Position numbers and translations under genes: made by a program. The notes under the pieces were generated by a model. The model searched no databases, was not told the DNA's origin, and worked only from the letters and a program-made list of their open reading frames with translations. This document shows, one piece after another, positions 43,351 through 53,965 of a stretch of 64,000 bases of DNA. Position 1 is the stretch's first letter; each line of letters starts with the position of its first letter. This stretch comes from Euglena gracilis (lineage: Eukaryota > Euglenida > Euglenophyceae > Euglenales), in assembly GCA_039621445.1 (NCBI GenBank), contig CP154957.1, positions 4,768,504 through 4,832,503 of the forward strand, given 5' to 3'.

Positions 43351-45289
43351 GGGGTGAGGGTTTATGTGCTTGACCCCCTGCCAGCATAGAATTGGTGTAC
43401 TGCCTCGCACTCTGTTTTTTAGATTATGTTCTGTCTTCCAGACAGTCATGTGAATACTCTCATTATTTCATTGTATTTGAGGTCTCAGGTCCTTGATACA
43501 AACTCGAAGGTAAGATGCCTCATTATTGTGCCAGTAGGGCATAAACCCGCTATCATGGACTCACCCTGATGAGGGCCGACACGTCTCAGTCATAACACAG
43601 AAGACACAATTTTCGGGGAATGGGCTGAAAACAAAAAATGTCACGTTGATCTAAATGGTGAAGCAATCCCAGGACAAACAAAAACAAACAAACAATATAA
43701 TGACAGGAGTAAACACAAAACGGACTGATTGGTAGCTGTATGTGTATTGTCTATATTTGTTTCTGAATTCAACGTGATCATTTCTTATTGGAAAACATTG
43801 TTAGGACAATTATCGAAGCTAACACCTTAAAATGCAACATTATGGTTTATAGATCTTTACCCTTCGAGGGTTCCATTAAAACAAGGTCGTTCCGAGAGAC
43901 GGAGGACAGCACAGGTTGCCAGCCACAACTTTGGGGTGTAATGGTTTCCGTTGAGGGATCAAAGAGCGACACCGGAATCCACAGTCGCCCCACCAGCACA
44001 AGACATTTAAATATTTTGATTCTCTTCTAAAATTCTGAGGGTCGAGGTTTGTCATCTCATGTCTCATGCACGTGCAGCATCATTTCCAGATTTGACAACG
44101 TTAGTTTGGCGGGCTTATGATTGAAGGGGGACATATTTGCCTCCGGTTCGAGAGGGGCTTACCATTAAAAACTCATGCTTTGCGAAATCAAGGATCCATT
44201 TGCGGGTATTTGTGTCTTTTCCAAACCTCCCTGCTCCCTAAACTACAGCAAGGTTGGTATCCATCAAAGAATCTCGCTCATCCTCTCAGTCTCCCGAGAG
44301 ATCGCCGTCGCATTGATATCTGCCTTCAATCGCTGACACGCTCTCAAAGTGGTCCTGTCAGAAACATGCCAGCCGCCCAAACAATAGCCGTTCAAGGCAG
44401 CTTGACAATGCACACAGGCTCGCCACCAGGCTGGAGATCCCGCTCAGCGTCCCTGCAGGGAAGCGTGTATAATAATCCCTTTTTTTGCCGAACCAAACCC
44501 TTCAAGCCGAACCAACAATGTGCAATGTTTACGGGAAACCATAAAGTACCGAAGTTTTAAAATGCAGAATTGGTTCCAATGTGCGAAGTCACACAGAACA
44601 CCACAAAGTACAAGTATCTCCAAGGACAGTATCTCCATCAAGTTCATGAATGAAAGTACCACATGGACAAGTTCTAAAAACTGCTTAGCAGTCTACGCAC
44701 CCATTCTTCCATACGAAGAAAATCCGATTCCCAACCTGCATCTTCGAGCAGAGCCATCACAGCAATCACAGGAATATGATTGCAATACTTCATCATGTGT
44801 GGTGTATGTCTCCCCCGCAGCTGTAGAGAATCAGGATCAGGTGTATGGCACCTCTCTACATCCAGGCAAGCATTTTCCTAAAATGATTTTCTTGGGAATT
44901 TTTTTTATTGGTGTGCTTCGGTTTAAACTCTTCCTGAGGAACGTTTGCAGCAGCAACTCTCGCATGTGGGGGGTCGACCCACCGCCTTCCATTCGAATTT
45001 CCCATACAACCCTGGCCCTGCTCGCATTTTAAATTTTTCAATTCCCTATTTTGAATGTCCCACTCTTTTTGAAACCAGGCTTTGAAACCCACCCTTTTGG
45101 CCCTTTGGTTCCCGCGGCAACCCACCCTTTCAATTATCCTAGGAACGGACCCATACTTTGAACATCAACAATGGCGGACAATGACGGAGGTAGATGCATT
45201 TGTTCCAACAGAGAGAAACTGTCCTTTTAGATGATCGATTGATTAATGATTTATTTAATGATAAAACAAGTTAATGAATTGACCAATCA

Positions 45290-45420
45290 ATCAACCAACC
45301 CACCCACCCACACACCCACCCACCCACCCACCAATCGACCAACCAATCAATCAATTGATCAATCAATCAATCGATTTTGATCAATTCATTTATTCGATGA
45401 ATGAATAAATGAGTTCAACA
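45290..45420. repeat. CAATCAAT / CACCCACC simple repeats
   Basis: Degenerate tetranucleotide repeats (AATCAATC, CCACCCAC) over about 100 bp. Non-coding. Confidence 0.85.
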
Positions 45421-45421
45421 C

Positions 45422-45700
45422 AACGCCGCCCACATTCAGCCCACGTTGGTTCAAATTTGTGATTCTCCAGCGTCGCCAGGGTGGTAAAGAGCTCCTCTGT
45501 TGAGTTGTCGATTGCATCTTCTTTGCAGCGTTCTTTGAAATGCTTTGAAACTTTTTCAGTAAGCAGGGTTATTTCAGCCAACTGTTGGCGCGAAAAAGCA
45601 GTAAGAAGGAACTGCCGCCACTTCACCGCGGCCAATTTGAAAACCCTGCTGGACGAGACTACTGACATGGTGAAGATATTGAACACGGGCCTGCAGTTCA
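45422..45700 (-). CDS. Minus-strand helical C-terminal exon, unknown
   Basis: The minus-strand frame ending at a stop near 45390 reads FSRQQLAEITLLTEKVSKHF, then KERCKEDAIDNSTEELFTTL and ATLENHKFEPTWAECGRRCV. It has regular charged/hydrophobic alternation, typical of real helical protein. The frame stays open to 45908, but the upper part overlaps repeated DNA. No family is recognised. Confidence 0.45.
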
Positions 45701-45898
45701 ATCGCAGAGGGCTGTCGAGGGATGATGACGACCCTTGGAGGGCCGAGAAGGAGCTGGAAGCGGGGTCTGTTTGGGATGAACCTGCGGTCTCAACCGAATT
45801 GCAGGAGTTCTGGACCAGATCACCCCTGGGGTTCAAACCTGGGATCTCTCTGGCCTGTGGCACTGGACAGGCCACTGTACGGGTCCTTTCATTGGGGC

Positions 45899-46582
45899 TC
45901 TGCTGCATTTCTCACCAACGACGCTGTTTTGGTCCGGAGCAATTGTGTGGTTGAGGAAGTGTGGTGCCGCCGACGGTCACTGGGTGATGCAGGGGCGAGG
46001 GTGCGGGTGGAGAGGGCGAGTCGAAGGGGGAGGGGGGGGGGGGGGGGGGGGTTTGGGGGGGGGGGGGGGGAGGAGGAATTGCTGCCAGCATGCAGTCGCT
46101 CCAAAAGTCGGACAACGCGTACCGTTCCCCGCTGCTCAGCGCCACGTCTTGCAGAGCTCAAAGGCCACCGATGCCTGCTTGCCGGACAGCTCGGAAGAGA
46201 ACCATCCTCGCAAGCCAATGCCAAGGAGAATAGAGGCCTCTGCTCTGCTGCTGCATTTCTCACCAACGACGCTGTTTTGGTCCGGAGCAATTGTGTGGTT
46301 GAGGAAGTGTGGTGCCGCCGACGGTCACTGGGTGATGCAGGGGCGAGGGTGCGGGTGGAGAGGGCGAGTCGAAGGGGGAGGGCGGCGAGGAGAGGGGCTT
46401 TGGAGGGGGTGGGGGGAGGAGGAATTGCTGCCAGCATGCAGTCGCTCCAAAAGTCGGACAACGCGTACCGTTCCCCGCTGCTCAGCGCCACGTCTTGCAG
46501 AGCTCAAAGGCCACCGATGCCTGCTTGCCGGACAGCTCGGAAGAGAACCATCCTCGCAAGCCAATGCCAAGGAGAATAGAAA
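45899..46582. repeat. 350-bp tandem duplication
   Basis: CTGCATTTCTCACCAACGAC starts at 45901 and again at 46251, exactly 350 bp apart. Both copies run to CCAATGCCAAGGAGAATAGA (ends about 46233 and 46580). The first copy carries a long G run (46031-46070) where the second has GGCGGCGAGGAGAGGGGC. Frames are open on both strands across it, so coding status cannot be judged. Confidence 0.92.
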
Positions 46583-46599
46583 GGCTTCGTTGCAGGTCT

Positions 46600-47030
46600 T
46601 CGTGGTCTTCATGGTCTCCCTGGAAGTTGCTGTTACTAAAATTGAACAAAAAGGAACTAGAAGAACCAAATTATATATTTTGTTCCCCCTCCTTAGGCAG
46701 CGCCACCACCAACAGGTTCTTTTGCAGGCAGGCACTGAATGCTTCCAAGATCTATAAAATTTTAGTGGTGAAGAAAAACGAGGTGGTGGATGGGTCAATT
46801 TTCCCCAGGGGTCGTTAAAAAACGCCCTTGCCTGATGAAGCTCGAATATCTCACATTAATGAAATTAATGCTCCAGAAAGAGCATTATTTGATCCAGAAA
46901 GAGCAATCGGCACATCTTTGTTGGAATATGAAGATGATGTGTTTTCACTGAAACCAATTTCCATATGCATATATCATTCACACACAATGCATATGAAATG
47001 ATTTATTAATTAATATTGACCCAAAAAATT
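46600..47030. other. Non-coding or weakly coding stretch
   Basis: 46610-46760 has open frames on both strands (minus: LEAFSACLQKNLLVVALPKE). 46830-47030 shows no gene. Confidence 0.3.
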
Positions 47031-47032
47031 CC

Positions 47033-47263
47033 TTAGTTGAGTTGCTGAAGCATATTGTCAGGATAATTTATTTTTTCTGTGTTCGGTTTCAGTAATTCTG
47101 CATGAGGGGCGACGACCAATTTCGGATCAACTGAATCAAACAACGAATATGGTGGGTGGGACAGAACATCATCATCACCACCACCATTATCCTCATTCTT
47201 ATCATCATCATCATCATAATTGTTATTGTTGTTTTGATTCACGGCATATATCCATGGCGCCAA
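47033..47263 (-). CDS. Asn/Asp-rich minus-strand frame
   Basis: A minus-strand 76-residue frame with a low-complexity NNNNNYDDDDDKNED stretch encoded by an ATC/ATT repeat (47167-47230), then YSLFDSVDPKLVVAPHAELL and a stop. It could be a C-terminal exon. No family is recognised. Confidence 0.3.
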   Translation of the reverse strand: MAPWIYAVNQNNNNNYDDDDDKNEDNGGGDDDVLSHPPYSLFDSVDPKLVVAPHAELLKPNTEKINYPDNMLQQLN

Positions 47264-49144
47264 TTGATGGGCAAAGTTAGCTTTTTGGTGAAATAGTCAG
47301 AAGGATGTTTTTTTCTGGGAAGATAATGGTTCACAGTATAAATGTATATAAAGAATATGTGTGTGTGTGCATTTGCCGCCTTCACCACCGCCTTGATCCA
47401 CGAGCGCCATTGGCCAGCCAAGAAACCAATGGAAATGTGAACAAGCTGAAATATGCAGGTGCCTGGAGATCATTTCGAAATCTTTCAAAATGATTTTCCA
47501 GCACAAAGTGACCTAAATATCCTGAATAAATTCTGGAATATCACTGAATAACCCTGAACATTCTGGAATAAAGACACTTGATGAAAATTGCTGGCCAACC
47601 TTAGCAATTCCTTTCCTCTGTTTAAATTTCTTGGAAATTCATGTACTTTACAAATGGATATGTTCCCTCCTCCCCGGGATTTTGGACCGCACTCAGGGTC
47701 TCCAACCCCACAGCACAGGCACTTTTAAAGTGATCCTGTTGATGGGGAATGCAGTAAGGAGCGAATCAATTGCTTGAATATTTTTCTGCAAATCATTTGC
47801 TGGTTTTTTTTTATATTAAATTCAATGGTAGCAAATCAATTGCAAATTGATGTGTTGAACCACAATGATTGATTGATTCTTTTGGGGCAAGTTCACCCAG
47901 ATTCACAACCGCATAACTGGATTTTCATGTCGAACCGCATGAGTGGTGAACATCAAATCAGACTTATTATGTTTTGCCAAGTGGGGCAAATATGCGATTA
48001 TATTGTGTTTGTTTGTTTGTGTGTGTGTGTGTTTCTGCACAATGTGTGCACTAATATCAATTTCATCCATATCTCCAGTGGTGTGAGGATGCCTCATCAT
48101 TCGTTTAATATGCAATGCACTGCAGTACACTCTGGTTCTGTGAATTGGTACTGAATTGGAACTGCAATTCATGTCAATTACCGAATAATATTGAATTAAT
48201 TTTAATAATTATCATTCATGGCAGTTAATTAAAATCAAAATTGCATCCCGACATTGTGAAAAATTCTTTGTTCAGCAGCGTCTACCACAACCTTTCAGTG
48301 GGCTCCCTGGATTGAGGCACGGGATCCACAGTCAAGCTATCTTGATCGATGCAGCAGAAAAATGCATGCATTTACTGCAATATGCAGCAGCAAAAAAAAG
48401 AAAACAAGACATGACATCCAGCAGAAATCGTGTTTGCATTATTAAAATCAAATGGAGGTTTTGTACAAAATCGATATTTTTGCGATTCAGGAGCCAGTTC
48501 GACGTTCTTGGCACAAAAATCGGGTACGTGGGCAGAATATCCAATGGTCATCATATGATACAACAACCAGTGGCAAGGTGATAACGTACAATATTCTTCA
48601 GTGTCCTTCAGGAATGCTCACCTGTGATGGGTATTCCCAGGGCGGAATGGCTGCGAACAGACCAGCCATGTCACCGTTCCAGGTGATTCAGCAGTTGCAT
48701 AGGGACAGCGAAGTCAGGCACCCCTGGTCTGCCGCCCAGTGCCATCCTGCTTCAGAAACAACCTATTTCGGGTTTTCTCACCCCCGAAACGGTGTATGTG
48801 GCATTTGATAAACACAAGGTTGTACAAGCACCCATAACACGCCAATGAGGTAATGGATGACCCTCAGCCAATCAGGCATATAGCTCAACCTTCATTATGT
48901 GCTTCTGAATTTCCACAACTGCTACAGTACCTACAGGTACGACGGCATGGTTGGTCAGCCGCATTTGCTCCTGCAGCAACTGCAAGACGCAGTCGTGGGA
49001 TGAACCCCCTATTTAAGTGCACGGGGTGCACACATTATTGGATCAAAGTTTTGCACCCTCAGGGGTGTGGTACGTATTTGGCACCCCCCGAAAGTGGCTT
49101 AATGTAAAAAAAATTTTTTGGGGGGTTGCACATTTGGGGTTTAC

Positions 49145-49370
49145 CTCTCCCCCCTTGTCCAACGACCGAGCTTGTCCAACGACCACTCCCCCCAGTCAGA
49201 GACGATCTTTTCGTATACGATCTTGGGGAAATGAGACTTGATAATGTTCCCCCCCCCCCTGTCTAACGACCCCCCCCCCTGGTCAGAGACGAACATTGGC
49301 CATTTTAACGACCCCCCCCCCGTTCAGACACGAACATTAGCGGTCGTTGGACAAGGGGGGGAGGTAACTT
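49145..49370. mobile_element. GTCCAACGACC-type fold-back element
   Basis: CCCCCTTGTCCAACGACC at the left is matched by GGTCGTTGGACAAGGGGGG at the right, with internal CAGTCAGAGACGATC / CGTTCAGACACGAAC blocks. Nested in an ACCCCCCATTTAAGTGC-type repeat of copy B and absent from copy C (55125-55160). Confidence 0.7.
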
Positions 49371-49650
49371 TTGGATCCTCGGGGTGTGACATTTATTTGA
49401 GCACTACACGCCATTTGGGCACTGCGCATTAAAGTGGGGGTTTTGGTAAATTGCCAACGTGGAAGCAGGTCGCCCAAACGCAACAGCAGGTCAACCGCAC
49501 TCGGGCAGGTCGCCCACACATCGAATCAGGTCGCACCGTGGACCCTGCTCAGCTCAAGCTTCCCCGCAATGGACCTTGCGGGGAAGCTTGAGCTGAGCAG
49601 GGTCCACGGTGCGACCTGATTCACACAGCCATGTGATCGGTGGTGTAAGT

Positions 49651-49885
49651 CAGGCTTCTTTTTAAGTCAGAAGACCCCCCGGGGGGGAGGGGAGGGGGTG
49701 GGTGGGTGGGTCCGGGCCAGAGGCGCCGGGTATACCTTTTCGACGCGAAGCGCCGAAAATTTTTGAAAATTGCCTTTAACGGACCCGATTTTGGGGGGTC
49801 CCCCCCCCCCCGGGGGGTCCCGCACCACCCTGGGTGGGTGGGGGGGACCCCCCTCCCCCCCCGGGGGGTCTTAAAAAGAAGCCTG
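49651..49885. mobile_element. CAGGCTTC...GAAGCCTG element with 8-bp duplication and empty site
   Basis: Perfect 16-bp ends CAGGCTTCTTTTTAAG / CTTAAAAAGAAGCCTG are flanked by GTGTAAGT (49643-49650) and GTGCAAGT (49886-49893). Copy C has a single GTGTAAGT at 55385-55392 with no element. It contains GACGCGAAGCGCCGAAAA (49742-49759). The ends are CAG and CTG, the same geometry as the ankyrin introns. Confidence 0.88.
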
Positions 49886-50997
49886 GTGCAAGTCCCATCT
49901 ATGATCGGTGACACAAGTGAGTCGCCTGATATTAAAGCCACCCATGTGATGTAGATTGTTGGTCGATACGACCACAGACACATGAAACTCAATTGAGTTC
50001 AATTTTCCAAGGCCAACTCTGAACAGCTAGCATAGAACTGGTGTACCATCTTGTACACCACCTTGTGTTTTTTTTTTCAAATGTGATGTTCTGTCTTCCA
50101 GACAGTTACATGCATACTCTCATTGTTTTATTATATTTGAGGTCAGGTCCCTGATACAAAGGTAATATGCCTCGTTATTGTGCCAGTAAGGGCATAAACC
50201 CGCCATTATGTGTTCACCCTGATATGGGTCGACACCTCTCAGTTATAACTCAGAAGATACCATTTTCAGGGAATGGGCTTAAAAAAAAAAGCTCACACTG
50301 ATCTAAATGGTGAAGCCATCCCAAAACAAACAAAACAAACAAACAAACAAACAATAGAATAGCAGGATTACAGCCACAATTTGGGGTGTGATAGTTTGAG
50401 GGATTAGAGAGCAACAACCAGAATCCACGATCGTCCCAGCAGCACAACACATTTATATATTTTGGTTGTCTTCGTTGTTCATTTTATATATTTTGGTTGT
50501 TCATGAGGGTCAAGGTTTGTCATCTCATTCTCATACACGCGCAGCATCATTTCCAAATTTAGCACTGCTAATTTGGCAGGCTTATGATCGAAGGGGGGCC
50601 CATTTACCTCCGGTCCGAGAAGGTTTACCCTTCAAAGCTCATGCTTTGCGAAATCAGGGATCCATTTGTGGATATTTGTGTCTTTTCCAAACCTCCTTCT
50701 ACCTGAATTACAGCAAGATTGGGATCCATCAAAGCTCTTTCATCGGCTCGGTCTCCCGAGAGATCGCCGTCGCATTGATATCTGCCTTCAATCGCTGACA
50801 CGCTCTTACAGTGATCCTGTCAGACATGCCAGCCACCCAAACAATAGCCATTCGAGGCAGCTTGACAATGCACACCCAATAAACGGAGCACTCCATCCAT
50901 CTCCAGGCTTACCTCCAGGCTGGGGATGCAAAGGGGAGAACGGATAATATGGTCTCCGTTTGCTGATGGACCAAGCCGAACCAGCAATGTGCAACGT

Positions 50998-51786
50998 TTA
51001 CGGGAAACTGTGAAGTACCGAAGTGCGTGTCTGTTTTAAATGAACATCCATTGAAACGTTCCAGTCATCAACAGCAAACAGAAAGGTGAACACACTTCGG
51101 GATGGATGCAGACCCCGGTCCGTCAGGTCCGGATGCAGCAGCCCCCAGGCCCACCACCTGCTCCACACAACCCACATCACCTCCGCACACGACTCAGCGT
51201 CGCGGCAAGCGCCGTGTCCGCGATACGCAATGGTCACTTTTCTGAAGTCATCAGGCACGTGCAACAACTCGAGACTCTTCAGCACGTAGGCCGAGACATT
51301 CTCGTCGTGCTCCCCCATGCACTGGATTGCGGCCACGGCTTCCTCCCCACACTCCAAGACCCAGCCTTGGACCACACCTCCTAAGTAAGGAGGAAGAATT
51401 TTGACTCCTGGAAACAGTTGCAATGCAGAACACTGGTTCCGCATGAATGCAGTGCGATTTTTTTTAGTGTTTGTTTTGCTGCGGCAACAAGCAACAGATG
51501 TTCCTAAAATATCTATAAATTCTTGGTTCCATTGCTTCATCTCTGATTTCACCTCCACGGTAACTTGTGCAAACCCTTTCACTGATTCTTTGGCCTCTTT
51601 TTCGTGTCTTAGTTGAAGGAAATTGATCTTGCGGTGAGTCTGTGAGTTTCTTGGATACTCTTCTTTGTGCGAAAACATTCGGAGAAGATGCATTTGGATG
51701 TTCATATTCTTTGTGGTATTGGATGGGCGCATTTTAACAAAAAAAAGTAAAAAGAATCTCTGTGTGATCATTTTTCGCCAATTCAT
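50998..51786 (-). CDS. Minus-strand gene in segmental copy B, unknown product
   Basis: A 262-codon minus-strand frame. The best part reads LECGEEAVAAIQCMGEHDEN, VSAYVLKSLELLHVPDDFRK and WWAWGLLHPDLTDRGLHPSR, then SVFTFLFAVDDWNVSMDV. The last two blocks are nearly identical in copy C (56470-56790). Conservation of frame across two copies supports coding. The upstream part (KEAKESVKGFAQVTVEVKSE) is charged and helical. No domain is recognised. The start Met is not reliable, since an exon boundary is likely. Confidence 0.5.
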   Translation of the reverse strand: MNWRKMITQRFFLLFFVKMRPSNTTKNMNIQMHLLRMFSHKEEYPRNSQTHRKINFLQLRHEKEAKESVKGFAQVTVEVKSEMKQWNQEFIDILGTSVACCRSKTNTKKNRTAFMRNQCSALQLFPGVKILPPYLGGVVQGWVLECGEEAVAAIQCMGEHDENVSAYVLKSLELLHVPDDFRKVTIAYRGHGACRDAESCAEVMWVVWSRWWAWGLLHPDLTDRGLHPSRSVFTFLFAVDDWNVSMDVHLKQTRTSVLHSFP

Positions 51787-51799
51787 TCACACCCTTTTT

Positions 51800-52620
51800 G
51801 CTGACAAAACACAACCTCTCGGCCTATCTTTTTTTGCAAATTTACACAGTGAAGGACCAGATGCTGCCTGTGTTTTGGCATGTTTTTCACAATTTTCAAT
51901 GCAGAAGTAATCTCCCACATGAGACTCATTTCAACAATTTAAGTACAACTTAAACAAAATTTTTTTCAACCCAATTGCTGCCTTGAAAAAGAACAATTCT
52001 TTTGTGTTTGAAGATTCGAGATTTTATCAGAAAACAGGGAAGTTTGGATTATTTGGTGTGTGGAAGGGTGGGGTGAGGCATCCATCACTGGCATGCTTGT
52101 GTGCGCCTGCCCTGCTCCTAAGGTCGCCATGGTGGGCTACCTGCCAGTGTGGTGCAGAACAGAAGCTTTCTTTGACCCCATTCTGGCTGCAGAATTTTCC
52201 ATGCGGGGGGGACCAATGGCCTTGTTGCCAATGACCGGACCATGCAGCACCCAAAACCAAACACTAATGTGAAGCGAGTTGCCTCTCGTGGCTGCAGCAC
52301 ATCCGTCTTGGGGCATCATTTGAGGAAATGAAGTGCCTGCCTGAAAAGGTGGTTCGCATGTGCATTGTGCGTTGGTGCAGTTCCACCAGTGCGGGGACAC
52401 GCAGGAGCAGGAGCAACTTCTGAGCAAGGCGCTGAGACGGACCATTGGGCACACGAAGTACCCAGCGTAAGGCGCTGAACCGGTCAGGACATCAATCGCT
52501 CTCAGGATTGGACAGAACCTCGTCAGGCTGGTGCAGAATTGTGTGAACTTTGCCAGGTTGTATATGTTTTCACAATTATTCACAATCTATTGATGAAAAA
52601 TTGCATATTAGATGTAACGT
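51800..52620. other. Weakly coding stretch
   Basis: 52060-52270 and 52330-52560 contain plus-strand fragments such as EEMKCLPEKVVRMCIVRWC and SKALRRTIGHTKYPA separated by stops and frame changes. Not assignable. Confidence 0.25.
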
Positions 52621-52633
52621 ATTATGACTTATT

Positions 52634-53035
52634 CACCCCCCCCCTATGTCCAACGACCCCCTATGTCCAATGACCACCCCCCCCCCCGGTCAGAGGACAT
52701 TTTTTCGGAGGTTTGACCAAATTTGAAGCACCGAGACGAAAATTTTTGCCCAAAAATTTGCCCAAAAATTGGCCAAAATGCCATTTTTGACACTTTTTGG
52801 ACAAAAGTTTGTCAAAATTGCCCAAAATTTTGGCGCAAAGCGCCGGAAGGGAAAATTTGGGCATTTTTGGGTGGGTGGGGACCCGGGTACCCACCAACTC
52901 TCTTTTTACCCCATGTCCAACGACCACCCCCCCCCCCCGGTCAGAGGACACCTTTTTGGTCACTACCCTATGTCCAACGACCACCCCCCCGGTCAGAGGA
53001 CAGAGGTTACCGGTCATTGGACACAGGGGGGGGGG
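52634..53035. mobile_element. GTCCAACGACC-type element, long form
   Basis: CCCCCCCCTATGTCCAACGA at the left and TCATTGGACACAGGGGGG at the right. Internal TTTTTCGGAGGTTTGACCAA, GGCGCAAAGCGCCGGAAGG (52834-52852) and GGACCCGGGTACCCACCAAC are shared with 27.89-28.25 kb. Copy C lacks it at the matching position (about 56945-56965). Confidence 0.75.
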
Positions 53036-53049
53036 TAATATTATAATGG

Positions 53050-53965
53050 ACAATGCAATATTTTAGTTTGCATTGTTTTGAGCCCCACACATGGGTTCCC
53101 TTGCAGACATCATCAACGAGGCGGTGATCATTGATGGATGACGGAATGCCTTATCTTTCTGCACCTTCGCTTCATCCCACTCAAGACTCACCTCCAAACC
53201 ACAGCTCTTCCAACGTCTCATTCAGCACCTTGTCTGGGTCCTCCTTCACAGCAGCGATGGCAGAGAGCCACAGCTCAAAAGGATGAGCATCCTTCAGCGT
53301 CGTCCAAGGTCGAGCTGTTTCCTCTCCAGAGATCGGTACGCTGTTCGTGAAGCGCAAGAGCCCATAGCCAGCTCCCGGTCGGACCAGCGGCGTCGCTGAA
53401 GGGGGTCGGAGGCAGGCTTCTTTTTTGCACCCGGGGGGGGGGGGAGGCTGTGGGCAGTCAGCCTGGGGGGATGGGGTTCTGGCTTGGTCGGCAGGCAATG
53501 AGACCCAAACAGACCCCCCTCCTCGAGGGGGCGTGCCTGTTATGGGCAGACACCCAACGGCACGCCGCTCCCCATGGTGAAAAGAAGCTTGGTCGGAGAA
53601 GGGCGACATGGTGGAGGCGGCTCGCGACGCGGCGGGGGGACGGGCTCCAGCTTGGGGTCCCAAGGAGCAGGAGGGGGCTCAGAGAGCGGGGACTACGGTG
53701 GCTGATGCAAATGGAGCACTCGCGCTCCGTTCTGGGGGATGTTGTTGTTGTACTGGGCTGGTTCTTCGTCTCGCCTCAGGCTAACCACTTCCTTGATGGA
53801 CGCTGTTGGATCACCCTTTCCGTCATCGTTTCATCAGGTGGACAAGCTGCACAGCGTTGATGAGGAAGCGTGTTTGCCTCCTCGCTCGAGGGCGATCCTG
53901 TCGATTGTGATTACAGAACCCTCTGGCCATTCACCGCTGCTGTATTTGCTGCCATCACCCAGATT
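53050..53965. repeat. Segmental duplication pair, copy B (second part)
   Basis: Matches 56975-57895 closely (ACCTCCAAACCACAGCTCTT at 53189 and 57123; GTTTCATCAGGTGGACAAGC at 53828 and 57764). It joins directly to copy C at about 53965. Confidence 0.88.
53130..53400 (-). CDS. Minus-strand exon in copy B, unknown product
   Basis: The minus strand reads PLVRPGAGYGLLRFTNSVPI, SGEETARPWTTLKDAHPFEL, WLSAIAAVKEDPDKVLNETL and EELWFGGE, followed in copy C by VSLEWDEAK. Acidic, helical and frame-conserved between the two copies. Upstream (53400-53700) the frame is broken by C/G runs. It probably belongs to the same minus-strand gene as 50998-51786. No family is recognised. Confidence 0.5.

Larger units (their letters stand above)
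40880..44565. repeat. Segmental duplication, copy A
   Basis: Matches 47440-51020 (copy B) and 53965-56505 (copy C) at high but imperfect identity. Markers include GCATGAACGCTGAACGTCAA (41667), AGGATGCCTCATCATTCATT (41791), CGGTGTATGTGGCATTTGAT (42399) and ATCGCCGTCGCATTGATATC (44302). Copy A alone carries the element at 40975-41265. Its minus-strand coding part is disrupted by stops. Confidence 0.85.
47440..51020. repeat. Segmental duplication, copy B (first part)
   Basis: Homologous to copies A and C. It lacks the 40975 element, but carries its own insertions: 49651-49885 and a GTCCAACGACC-type block at 49145-49365. Together with the following 51.0-53.96 kb it makes up a unit of about 6.5 kb. 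Confidence 0.85.

Noticed and set aside
45815-45890. Possible tRNA (GGTTTGAACCC, minus strand)
   Set aside because: The stem next to it has an 8-base loop, T-stem pairing fails and no acceptor stem is present.
45889-46757. Long overlapping frames across the 350-bp tandem duplication
   Set aside because: Frames are open on both strands in all three phases and pass through long G runs, so none can be singled out as coding.
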